Assembly: GCA_905235165.1 (NCBI GenBank)
Contig: CAJOKK010000018.1
Location: 1 to 14,270 of the forward strand
From: an uncultured Atopobiaceae bacterium
GTDB taxonomy: Bacteria; Actinomycetota; Coriobacteriia; Coriobacteriales; Atopobiaceae
DNA: 14,270 nucleotides
Reading direction: 5' to 3'
The notes below the pieces were generated by a model, which was not told where the DNA came from, made no database searches, and worked only from the letters and a program-made list of their open reading frames with translations. The position numbers and the translations under genes were made by a program. Below are positions 1 to 8,706 of this stretch, piece by piece; within the stretch, counting starts at the first letter, position 1, and each line of letters starts with the position of its first letter.

Positions 1-237
1 GAAAAAGCTAAGAGCAACTATGGATGGCTTCGCTCCTTGGAGCCGAGCATGATCTTTAGGCGCTGGAACCAGATTGTTTTTATCGAGATATGCACTCACA
101 TCATCACTGGCGATAAACAGACGTCGACCGTCGCTTAAGGTGGGGATATCGCCATTCTTCACATAGCGAGATGCAGAAGGTACGCTAACGCCGAGCGTAT
201 CAGCGAATGCCTCAATTGTGTATAAATCCTTGTCCAT
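1..237 (-). CDS. Helix-turn-helix DNA-binding protein (excisionase/MerR-like), partial
   Basis: Reading the minus strand from an ATG at 237 gives 79 codons without a stop, running off the left edge, so the C-terminus is missing. The product begins MDKDLYTIEAFADTLGV, and residues 6-52 look like a small winged helix-turn-helix of the excisionase/HTH_17 type: a 'YTIEAFADTLGVS' first helix-turn, a recognition helix 'VPSASRYVKNGDIP', then a basic wing 'DGRRLFIASDDVSAYLD'. Such proteins bind DNA as excisionases or small regulators of mobile elements. No ATG, GTG or TTG lies just upstream in frame. The best ribosome binding site, AAGGA, is about 15 bases upstream, which is long. The gene is AT-richer (about 48% GC) than the core genes and lies beside an integrase remnant, which fits an accessory origin. 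The domain class is seen in sequence; the role is inferred. Confidence 0.7.
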   Translation of the reverse strand, partial: MDKDLYTIEAFADTLGVSVPSASRYVKNGDIPTLSDGRRLFIASDDVSAYLDKNNLVPAPKDHARLQGAKPSIVALSFF

Positions 238-284
238 GCTTACGGTCTTCGTTCCTTTAGAGTAGGTAAAAATTCGCAGTCCCT

Positions 285-313
285 ATTCTATCCCATGAGT
301 AGAGCTTGGTCCA
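285..313 (-). promoter_or_regulatory. Candidate sigma-70-type promoter of the helix-turn-helix gene
   Basis: On the minus strand, TGGACC (313-308; 4 of 6 matches to TTGACA) and TAGAAT (290-285; 5 of 6 matches to TATAAT) are separated by exactly 17 bases. Transcription would start near 278, about 40 bases before the ATG at 237. An imperfect dyad (306-320, ttgg...ccaa on the plus strand) overlaps the -35 box and could be an operator. This is a motif match only. Confidence 0.4.
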
Positions 314-425
314 GACCCAATTAACTGGGAATTCTTTGGGGAGACATTCCTGTCATGCGGTCTCTTGTTACACCCAAGACAGGTGCTTGGCTTATGCGTA
401 TGTAATGTGAGCAATAGCGTGGCAC

Positions 426-437
426 ATCGTCGACGAT
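426..437. repeat. 12-bp perfect palindrome
   Basis: ATCGTCGACGAT is a perfect palindrome four bases beyond the minus-strand stop at 442-444. It has no loop and no T-run, so it is a poor terminator. It could be a protein-binding site or chance. The rest of the gap 238-441 shows only the candidate promoter at 285-313 and a weak ccaag/cttgg hairpin (374-390). Confidence 0.3.
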
Positions 438-441
438 TCTC

Positions 442-817
442 CTAGACGTATAGCTTCACTCCAGCATCTGCAAGTGTGCGGCGCAGCTCTAGCTCTCGGC
501 TCCTTCTGCGGGCGTAACGCATCATCGCCACCTGGTCAATCGCGTAGGCCGAGAACATCTCCGCTAGGGCCAGCATACAATCATGGCCGGACACAATTGA
601 GCTTACGAGCTTGTTCGCGACGAGGTCCACAGAGAGCTTCTCGAGCCCCACGGACCAGCTCTCCGGGCCGTGGATATCCTGCCGCTTTCGAAGAGCGCGG
701 CCGAAAGGTTGCGGAGTTGGGTCGCGCCCATCCTAGCTGTGAGCTTGCTGCATCAAGAAGATCTGCGCGTGAGAAGACCCCATCGGGAAGTCTTATGCCC
801 CTGTCGTATACCGCCAT
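442..817 (-). pseudogene. Unknown small protein gene, apparently frameshifted
   Basis: Two minus-strand frames read like halves of one protein. The first starts at ATG 817, with AGGAG four bases upstream, and reads MAVYDRGIRLPDGVFSRADL and onward. It stays protein-like to about 690 and then turns arginine/proline-rich. The second frame is open only after a TAG near 732. It reads 'FGRALRKRQDIHGPESWSVG' from about 700, continues through 'SGHDCMLALAEMFSAYAIDQ' and ends in LADAGVKLYV at 442. A single-base indel between about 690 and 733 would join them into a protein of about 125 residues. The first half may be a winged-helix segment ('FSRADLLDAA'), but I do not recognise the family. If there is no frameshift, the second half alone could be a 69-residue gene starting at 651 (GTG). 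It lies between the integrase remnant and the helix-turn-helix gene, all in one direction. Confidence 0.45.
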
Positions 818-869
818 CCTTCTCCTAACCACATCGGCAAAATTCCGTAGTATTGCCGTAATGGTTGTC

Positions 870-992
870 TTAGCGCTTAGGTGCACAGGCAGCGCTGGAG
901 TAGATGTTGAGTGTCGTGGCGGTGTTCAAGTGCCCGAGCACCAAAGAGTGACAAAACAGGCCCGGAAATGTCTCAAAATGGGTGGACAGCGA
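870..992 (-). pseudogene. Tyrosine recombinase (integrase) C-terminal remnant
   Basis: On the minus strand, an open stretch from 992 to a TAA at 870-872 encodes a peptide containing 'THFETFPGLFCHS' followed directly by 'LVLGHLNTATTLNIYSS'. The second part matches the conserved end of phage-type tyrosine recombinases: the LGH box, the TT pair, and the IY containing the catalytic tyrosine (codon at 900-902). The first part resembles the region just before the family's H-x-L-R-H box, but the Arg and about 20 residues before LGH are missing. There is no start codon, and a TAG at 993-995 precedes it. This is therefore a truncated, internally deleted and inactive integrase. It ends five bases from the acyltransferase stop codon, suggesting that this marks an old integration or deletion boundary. 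The motifs are seen in sequence; the mobile-element history is inferred. Confidence 0.65.
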
Positions 993-999
993 CTAGGCG

Positions 1000-2991
1000 C
1001 TACTGCTCCTGTCCGTTAGGGTTGCAAATGGCGTCACGCAGCATGGCGACGTAGGCCTCAGCGCCCTCGGGGCGGAGGTGGGTGCCGTCATCCCAGAAGT
1101 ACTCGTCATGGCCCTCGTCGGAATAGGCGTACCAGTCAACGAGCGTGACGTTCTCGTGCTTGTCGGCAATCTTTCTGAAGAGCTCGTTGTTAAGGTCCTG
1201 CAGCTGCAGGGGCACACGTGCCGTCACGAGGAAGACCTTACGGTTTCCGGCGGCAGAGATGAGATTCTCGACATCACTCTCAACGGCCACGCCATTGTCT
1301 CCGCAGGAGAAGACCACGTTGAACTGGTTGTAGCCCTGCGCCAGGGACTCCTTGTATACCTCAACTCCATCGAAGAGCTGTCGGCCCACCTCGGCGTTGA
1401 TGTAGCCCTTGGGGAAGACCTTGTAGAACTGGTCAACCGCTCCAGCGGGCACGGAGTCGCCAATCAAGATTACGGGAGCATCGGTCACGCCCGTCTCCGG
1501 GTCAACTGAGTAGCCCTTTGCGTTGATAAGGGCGTCAAGTGACTCAGCGGCTTCCTTGATCGTTGCGTCAACGCTCTTCGGCTTGTTCGCGTTCGCTGCT
1601 GGCGCGGGAGCGCTTGGCGGAGGCGTGGTGCTCTGCTGTTGGGGCGGTGTCTGCTGCGCGGTGTTTGCCTGCTGCTGCGACGCGCCGTCTTTGTACCAGA
1701 AGGGACCAACGAGAAGAAGGCCCCCGCCCACGAGCGTGGTGCTCAGCAATATGGCCAGAGAAACCCTTACTAGCGGCTCATCGAGGGTGGTTCTCCTGCT
1801 GAGCAGCGCCGCAGAGGGCTCCTCAACAAGGCGGTAGGACAGCTCGACCACGCCGATGATGATCAGCGCCTGCAGCAGCCAGCCAAGAGGGGTGACCTCG
1901 GTGGTGCGGGTGGCGGGGTTCATGAAGAGCAGGAGCGGGAAGTGCCAGAGGTAGATGCCGAAGGAGCGCTTGGCGGCTTCCACCAAGGGCTTGACGCCCA
2001 GCACGTGCGAGAGGGTGCTCCCCGGCAGGACGACTGCGGCAATCACCACGACGGTGAGCAGCGATACGCAAAACAGTCCGCCACGATAGAGCCAAGGCGA
2101 GTAGCCATTGACCGTAAAGCACAGGCCAACGAGTACCACCATAGAAAAGAGGGCAATCAGGTCGGTGATGAGGGTGTTTCCCACCCCACCGAGGCGCTCC
2201 AGCACCGAGCGACTGGACTTCGTCATGCCGTCGGTCGGCCATTCGAAGGCAAGCCAGGCACCAAGCAGGATCTCTGCCAGACGGGTGTCAAAGCCGTAAT
2301 AGACGCGGCTCGGGTCACCCGAGGGGTCAAAGAGCACGGCCGCGATGATGGCCGAGATGATGGCAAGCACGAGCACAAAACGCCCCTGACGAACACGCGA
2401 GCTGTGCGTATGCGTGAGAAGCAGCACGATCCACGGCCAGATGATATAGAACTGCATGATGACCGACAGGAACCAGAAATGCGTGATGGGGGAGGGCAAG
2501 CCCGATGCGGCAAAGTAGCTCTGCTCGCGCACGATGTAGTACCAGTTCTCGTAGAAGAGCAGGGCGGGTATGGCGTCGGGTCGCATCTTGCCGAGAAGGG
2601 CCGGCGCGCAGATGGCGGCCAGGATTGCCGTTGAGCCCACAACGAGCAGCATGAGGGGCCAGAGCCTGCGTAGGCGCTTCTTATAGAAGACGAGCACGTT
2701 AAAGGAGCCGCCGTTGCGACGAATGTCTCGCAGCATGGCGTCGGTGATGAGATAGCCCGACAGCGTGAAGAAGATCGTCACGCCGAGAAAGCCACCGGGC
2801 AGCACGCCAGGAACCGCATGATAGAAGACAACGGCAAGCATGGCCAACACGCGCAAGCCGTCAAGGGCGGTAACTCGCCTGCTTGCGGGCGCGCGTCGGC
2901 TACGGCCGTTTCTCTCGGCATATTCTCTGGTGCGTTGTGCCATTGGGCTCCAAGTGCGAAACATGTGGTATTTGAGCGTGGACGTGTTCAA
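1000..2991 (-). CDS. Membrane acyltransferase (OafA/OatA type) with C-terminal SGNH domain
   Basis: This 663-residue protein probably O-acylates a cell-envelope polymer such as peptidoglycan. Residues 38-395 form a multi-pass acyltransferase-3 domain, with 'LDGLRVLAMLAVVFYHAVPG' (His58) and 'GGFLGVTIFFTLSGYLIT'. One more membrane segment (about 408-430) leads into a Gln/Pro/Ala-rich linker (438-475). An extracytoplasmic SGNH domain (505-655) follows, with GDS (511-513), GDNG (564-567, matching the OatA block G-x-N-G) and DGTH (635-638, the Asp/His pair). The nucleophile Ser and the His are all present, so it should be active. The start is uncertain. TTG 2991 has GGAG five bases upstream. ATG 2943 also has GGAG (four-base spacing) and gives a product 16 residues shorter that still has a basic N-terminus. 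It lies 78 bases downstream of the CmpB-like gene and may share its transcript. The substrate cannot be told from sequence. Confidence 0.9.
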   Translation of the reverse strand: MNTSTLKYHMFRTWSPMAQRTREYAERNGRSRRAPASRRVTALDGLRVLAMLAVVFYHAVPGVLPGGFLGVTIFFTLSGYLITDAMLRDIRRNGGSFNVLVFYKKRLRRLWPLMLLVVGSTAILAAICAPALLGKMRPDAIPALLFYENWYYIVREQSYFAASGLPSPITHFWFLSVIMQFYIIWPWIVLLLTHTHSSRVRQGRFVLVLAIISAIIAAVLFDPSGDPSRVYYGFDTRLAEILLGAWLAFEWPTDGMTKSSRSVLERLGGVGNTLITDLIALFSMVVLVGLCFTVNGYSPWLYRGGLFCVSLLTVVVIAAVVLPGSTLSHVLGVKPLVEAAKRSFGIYLWHFPLLLFMNPATRTTEVTPLGWLLQALIIIGVVELSYRLVEEPSAALLSRRTTLDEPLVRVSLAILLSTTLVGGGLLLVGPFWYKDGASQQQANTAQQTPPQQQSTTPPPSAPAPAANANKPKSVDATIKEAAESLDALINAKGYSVDPETGVTDAPVILIGDSVPAGAVDQFYKVFPKGYINAEVGRQLFDGVEVYKESLAQGYNQFNVVFSCGDNGVAVESDVENLISAAGNRKVFLVTARVPLQLQDLNNELFRKIADKHENVTLVDWYAYSDEGHDEYFWDDGTHLRPEGAEAYVAMLRDAICNPNGQEQ

Positions 2992-3069
2992 ACATACTCC
3001 AACCGCGCAAATAAGGTGCCCTCGCTTGGCAGTTGGGGAGAATTTGTTGACTGAGCTGTCGCATTTCTT

Positions 3070-3870
3070 CTAGTCGAAGACCATGTTCTCGAAGCGATTG
3101 GCGACGAACTCGTCGTTGTAGTGCTCGTCTATCCAGGCCTCGAAGCCATTGCGGGGCTCGATGCCCTGCTCTCGCGCTGAAACGCGCGCGAAGCAGGCAA
3201 CCGTCATGAAGATGTCGGAGGCAAGGTACACGGCGAGCAGGCTGACCGCGACAACCTGGCGCCTGCGCGTGGGGACGCCCGTGCGATAGAGCAGCTCCGG
3301 CATGACCTCCTTGGCCCACAGAAGGCCAAGCAGACCCCAGAAGAAGAGGAAGGGCCAGGCAACCCATTTGGTGATGGCCCCAGGAACGTTTGTGTAGTCC
3401 CAGCTCACAGCCCCCATGAAGGTTTCCATGGCCCAGCCGGTTACCTGCTCAAGGGCTCCGCCGACCAGCATGGAGAGAAGAAAGATCTGCCACCAGGAGG
3501 CGTTGCGCTCGCGCAGCTTCCAAGACAGCACGGTGAGGAAGGTGGCACCGAAGCCATAGATGGGACTGAACGGTCCCCATACGAGACCGTAGCGGTGTTC
3601 GGTGAGTCCCGCCGTGACGAACATCCAGATCTGCTCTAGGGCCAAGCCCAGGACACTGCCCAGCGCAAAGATCATCACGATCTGATACCAGCTCAAGGTG
3701 AAGCTATCGAGGAAGTCGTTAACGCGCTCTTTATGAGCCGCGAGCTCCTTCCTGTACTCGGCACGCCTACGCTTGCGACGTTCGATAAGCTCGGGAATTT
3801 TTTCTACCCTGCGCCAAATGAACAGCAAGAGCCATGTCAAAAGCAGGAGACTTCCAAGAGGAAATAGCAT
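3070..3870 (-). CDS. CmpB-like multi-pass membrane protein (putative ABC-transporter type IV family)
   Basis: From ATG 3868-3870 the product has 266 residues. An N-terminal membrane segment (residues 1-18, MLFPLGSLLLLTWLLLFIW) is followed by a basic, helical cytoplasmic stretch (about 19-50). Four or five further hydrophobic segments then alternate with conserved-looking loops 'GLVWGPFSPIYGFGATFL' and 'SWDYTNVPG'. The G-P-x-x-P-I-Y-G-F-G-A signature and the W-D-Y motif are typical of the ABC_trans_CmpB family (PF06541), polytopic proteins whose function is poorly known. No ATPase partner lies beside it. The 3870 start is preferred because AGAGG lies eight bases upstream. The longer reading frame to 4050 would run through the inverted repeat and has no ribosome binding site. 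The C-terminal tail is acidic ('FEAWIDEHYNDEF'). Confidence 0.8.
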   Translation of the reverse strand: MLFPLGSLLLLTWLLLFIWRRVEKIPELIERRKRRRAEYRKELAAHKERVNDFLDSFTLSWYQIVMIFALGSVLGLALEQIWMFVTAGLTEHRYGLVWGPFSPIYGFGATFLTVLSWKLRERNASWWQIFLLSMLVGGALEQVTGWAMETFMGAVSWDYTNVPGAITKWVAWPFLFFWGLLGLLWAKEVMPELLYRTGVPTRRRQVVAVSLLAVYLASDIFMTVACFARVSAREQGIEPRNGFEAWIDEHYNDEFVANRFENMVFD

Positions 3871-3963
3871 GTGTAACGCCTCTCTACGTAATGTCGCAAT
3901 ATGTTGCAATCTAAGTAGTGTACAGAGAGCGACGGCAGACATGCCCCTCACGGAGGTGCCGAG

Positions 3964-4089
3964 AACCATTTTGCGACAAAAACGGGCTGGTAATGTCACA
4001 TTTTGGTAGGGGGCGGGACGCCACAGTTGACCCGGAAGGGCCCCAACCAAAATGTGACATTACCAGCCGACTTTTGTCACAAAATGGTT
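3964..4089. repeat. 126-bp inverted repeat with nested TGTGACA palindromes (MITE- or operator-like)
   Basis: Arms 3964-4012 and 4041-4089 are each 49 bp and differ at only five positions when one is reverse-complemented; the spacer is 28 bp. Each arm holds two short palindromes centred on TGTSACA. In the right arm these are AATGTGACATT (4051-4061) and TTTTGTCACAAAA (4072-4084). In the left arm they are AATGTCACATT (3992-4002) and the one-mismatch TTTTGCGACAAAA (3969-3981). Within each arm the two centres are 22 bp apart, about two helical turns. The triplet GAG flanks both ends (3961-3963 and 4090-4092). The element lies between divergent genes, so it is not a terminator of convergent genes. 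It could be a miniature transposable or REP-like element, or a paired operator. Confidence 0.85.
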
Positions 4090-4280
4090 GAGGGGGGCGG
4101 TGATTCCCAACCTGCCCTATGCCGTGGGCTTGGTGTGACTGCGTCGTAGATTGCGCATTTCCGTGAGGGCACTTTCCCCGAAAGGGTATCCTAGTAAAGA
4201 TTCAGAAAGTATGCCGAGGCACTGCTGCGCGAACCCTTTCGCTACCTGCGTGTCTCGCTTGGAACGAGGACGGTTTTCAC
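4090..4280. other. Leader region upstream of the ABC-F gene
   Basis: With 3871-3963 and the inverted repeat, this makes a 410-base stretch without a gene. In 4090-4280 there are two small stem-loops: one formed by ctttc/gaaag around 4171-4185, and one formed by gcgaa/ttcgc around 4228-4241. A TATCCT at about 4187 could be a -10 box, but no convincing -35 box was found. In 3871-3963 there is a GCAA/TTGC dyad (about 3896-3907) in the likely promoter region of the minus-strand gene. No RNA gene was recognised. Confidence 0.3.
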
Positions 4281-6277
<1,997 letters not shown>

Positions 6278-6281
<4 letters not shown>

Positions 6282-7192
6282 GTCGCTCTCCCTTTGAAAG
6301 CGCCACCTGGGACCGCGAGTCCGAGATGAACGACGCCTTGCGCTCGCTCGACATGCTCGGAGACGACGCGGCCTCTACCTACGTTCCGTCCAAGCCTCGC
6401 CGACGTTCGCTTGCCAGCGAGCTTCCCAACTTCGAGAAGAGCACTGACGACGACCTCGGAGACCTCGATGAGCCCATGGAGCCGGCAGCCGCAGCGACGG
6501 CTGCTCCCGCCCAGGCAACGTCGCGCGCGCCCCATCAGGCCACCACGACTAAGCTGCCTTCCGATGGCGGCCGCGTCTCGACGCGCGTCGTGCCCGAGGT
6601 TGCGCCGCAAGCCACAAAGGTGGATCCGAAAAGCCAGCGCGTCCAGCCGGCCCAGCAGGCGAGGCCTTCTCGCAACAACTCTCATGCCGAGGGCGCTCCT
6701 GCCCATCTGACGGCCCAGCAGAAAAAGGCCCAGCGTTCGACTCACGGCGATACCGAGCTGGTCGACGCCATTCGCAGGCGTCCCGCCCCGGCATCGGTCG
6801 TTCCGTCCAAGCCTTACGCCAACAACGCCGTTCCCGAGAGTCGCATAGATCGCGCGGCGGCCGCAGCTCCCCACTATGCCGAGAAGGCCATGAAGCTGCC
6901 GGGTCGCTCGACCTTGCCCTTGAGCCTGCTCATCCTCGCGATTCGCCTGGTGGCCATCGCGCTCTGCGCGCTTGTCGTCATTCTCGCCGTGCCGATGATC
7001 AACAACCGCTTGGGGCTTATCCAGGCCTCGAACTTCGTCTCTTCCTTCATGCCGTCAAACCTCAACGGCGTGCTGGTTATGCCGACGCCCTTCGGCGGCG
7101 CCTTCCGAGGGGATTTCGCCCTGGCGGCCCTGCTTCTCTTTGTCATTGACTGGATTTTGACGCGCCTTCGCCAGCGCCTGAAATGGGGGTAG
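6278..7192 (+). CDS. Uncharacterised two-TM protein with long disordered N-terminus
   Basis: The product has 304 residues and no family I recognise. Residues 1-205 are low-complexity, rich in Ala, Pro, Ser, Arg and Gln, and probably disordered and cytoplasmic. The block VPSKP occurs twice (36-40 and 175-179), and there is an acidic patch at 55-68. Two hydrophobic helices follow, at about 213-240 and 278-295, separated by a loop of some 38 residues, and the protein ends in a basic tail (RLRQRLKWG). The start overlaps the ABC-F stop (ATGA), and the next gene begins three bases after its TAG, so it is translationally coupled on both sides. The position just before a site-2 protease makes it a possible substrate, partner or regulator of that protease; this is only suggested by context. 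Confidence 0.8.
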
Positions 7193-7195
7193 ACC

Positions 7196-7891
7196 TTGAG
7201 CTCCAATCTCGAGCAATTCATCATCAACCTGTTGGCGGTCCTTCTCGTGACCTTCTCTGCCTCGATCCACGAGTTTGGCCACGCCATGGCGGCCCATCTC
7301 TGCGGCGACGACACCGCCAAGGAGGCCGGACGCCTCACCATCAACCCGCTTGCGCACATTGACCCCTTTGGCTCGGTCGTCATGCCGCTTCTGCTGGTCA
7401 TGAGCGGCCTGGGCTACATGGCCTACGCCAAGCCGGTGCCCTACAATCCCTATCGGCTCAAGAATCCCCAGCGCGACGAGGCGATTGTCGCGCTTGCGGG
7501 CCCTGCCTCCAACATCGCCCAGGCGCTGGTGGGCGCGCTTCTCTACCACCTGCTCGCCATGCTCCTCTTTGGCGTCGATGGGCAGGCCTCGCTGGATAGC
7601 CCCCTCAAGATGGTGCTCTATTGGCTCGTGCTGCTCACGAGCGCCTACGTTCAGATCAACTGCTCGCTTGCCTTCTTCAACCTGCTGCCGATTCCCCCGC
7701 TTGACGGCTCCAAGATCATCTCGCCCTTCTTCAAGGGCGAGTCGCGCCGCATCTACTACCAGATCCAGCAGTACGCCTTTCCCGTTACGCTTGCCGTCAT
7801 CTTCCTGCTTCCGACGGTCCTTCACATTGACCCCATCGGCTGGTACCTCAATGTGACGGCGGGCAACCTGGGCGACCTGCTCCTTGGGTGA
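7196..7891 (+). CDS. Site-2 protease family (M50) membrane metalloprotease
   Basis: This 231-residue multi-pass protein carries the zinc-binding HEFGH motif (residues 25-29) in its first membrane segment. The third-ligand region appears as 'FNLLPIPPLDGSKI' (161-174), with Asp170 matching the family's N-P-x-P-x-L-D-G motif. 'GPASNIAQAL' (102-111) is also typical. It belongs to the short M50 (YwhC/Rip3-core-like) group without PDZ or CBS domains, which cleaves membrane-embedded substrates; the substrate is unknown. The start is almost forced to be TTG 7196: an in-frame TAG, the stop of the previous gene, lies three bases upstream, and the first Met is inside the HEFGH helix. GGGGG lies about seven bases before the TTG. 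The stop overlaps the scpA start as TGATG. Confidence 0.92.
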   Translation: MSSNLEQFIINLLAVLLVTFSASIHEFGHAMAAHLCGDDTAKEAGRLTINPLAHIDPFGSVVMPLLLVMSGLGYMAYAKPVPYNPYRLKNPQRDEAIVALAGPASNIAQALVGALLYHLLAMLLFGVDGQASLDSPLKMVLYWLVLLTSAYVQINCSLAFFNLLPIPPLDGSKIISPFFKGESRRIYYQIQQYAFPVTLAVIFLLPTVLHIDPIGWYLNVTAGNLGDLLLG

Positions 7892-8706
7892 TGGCCGTGA
7901 GCTATCGTGTACGCACACAGGCCTACTCAGGCCCCTTTGACCTGCTGCTTTCTCTGGTCAGCCGCCAGAAGGTAGACATCGGGCAGGTTGCCATCTCGCA
8001 GGTCGCCGAGCAGTACCTGGCCGAGGTTGACGCCATGGGCGAGCTTGACCTCGATGTCGCGAGCGACTTTCTGCTCGTTGCGGCCACCCTGCTCGAGATC
8101 AAGGCGGCGGCGCTCGTTCCCAATGACCTCCCGAAGCGCCAGATTGACGACGATGACGATGAGGACCTGTCCGACCTGACTCCCGAGCAGGCTCGCGAGG
8201 TCCTTATCGCCCGTCTCATTGCCTACAAACAGTTCAGGAACGCCGGCGCCGCGCTTGGCAGCCGCATGGAGTCCGAGTCGCTCATGGAGCCGCGCACCGC
8301 CGGCCCCGACCCCGAGTTCCTTGGCCTCATGCCCGACTTCCTCGAGGGCATCACCCTGCGCTCGCTTGCCGTCATCTGCGCCGACCTCGACAGTCGCCGC
8401 GAGAGCCTGCTGCTCGAGGCTGAGCACGTCGCGCCCAAGCGCTTGCCCATCGCCCTCACGGTGGCCTCGGTCGACCGCATCACCATCTCGCGCCCCCAGC
8501 TCACCTTCTCCGAGCTGCTGGACGGCGACGAAAGCGCCGAGACCGTCGTCGCGACCTTCCTGGCGGTGCTCGAGCTCTTCAAGCGCGGCTCGATCGTGGT
8601 GCAGCAATCCGAGGCCTTTGGCGAGATCGACATCGTGCGCGTTGAGGGCGCACCGGCCTTCGAGCTCGACGAGAACCTGATTACCAGCATTGAGGAGGAG
8701 TCCTGA
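7891..8706 (+). CDS. scpA: Segregation and condensation protein A (kleisin)
   Basis: ScpA is the kleisin of the bacterial condensin complex. It bridges the SMC heads with ScpB and helps compact and segregate the nucleoid. The 271-residue product shows the conserved N-terminal helix 'YSGPFDLLLSLVSRQKVDIG' (12-31) and 'ISQVAEQYL' (35-43). An 'LLVAATLLEIKAAALVP' segment (61-77) and a variable acidic insert (85-95) follow. The C-terminal winged helix (about 206-258) includes 'VVATFLAVLELFKRG'. Its length is normal for the family. ATG 7891 is chosen because it overlaps the M50 stop (TGATG) in the way of translationally coupled genes; a GTG at 7888 is possible but has no better ribosome binding site. 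scpB follows with the same overlap. Confidence 0.95.
   Translation: MAVSYRVRTQAYSGPFDLLLSLVSRQKVDIGQVAISQVAEQYLAEVDAMGELDLDVASDFLLVAATLLEIKAAALVPNDLPKRQIDDDDDEDLSDLTPEQAREVLIARLIAYKQFRNAGAALGSRMESESLMEPRTAGPDPEFLGLMPDFLEGITLRSLAVICADLDSRRESLLLEAEHVAPKRLPIALTVASVDRITISRPQLTFSELLDGDESAETVVATFLAVLELFKRGSIVVQQSEAFGEIDIVRVEGAPAFELDENLITSIEEES

Noticed and set aside
984..1014. Stem ggacag/ctgtcc around the acyltransferase stop
   Set aside because: The stem is only six bp with a 19-base loop and no T-run on either strand, too weak to call a terminator.
474..1019. Plus-strand open frame of 181 codons
   Set aside because: Its translation is arginine/serine/proline-rich without any domain, and it lies antisense to the integrase remnant and the frameshifted gene, which read as real protein.
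2900..3367. 155-codon minus-strand open frame starting between the two envelope genes
   Set aside because: It overlaps the CmpB-like and acyltransferase genes in another frame; its Arg/Gly/Ala/His-rich translation shows no domain.
3871..4050. N-terminal extension of the CmpB-like gene to a start at 4050
   Set aside because: It would be encoded by the inverted repeat, has no ribosome binding site and no protein-like pattern; ATG 3868-3870 has a good site and begins with a normal membrane helix.
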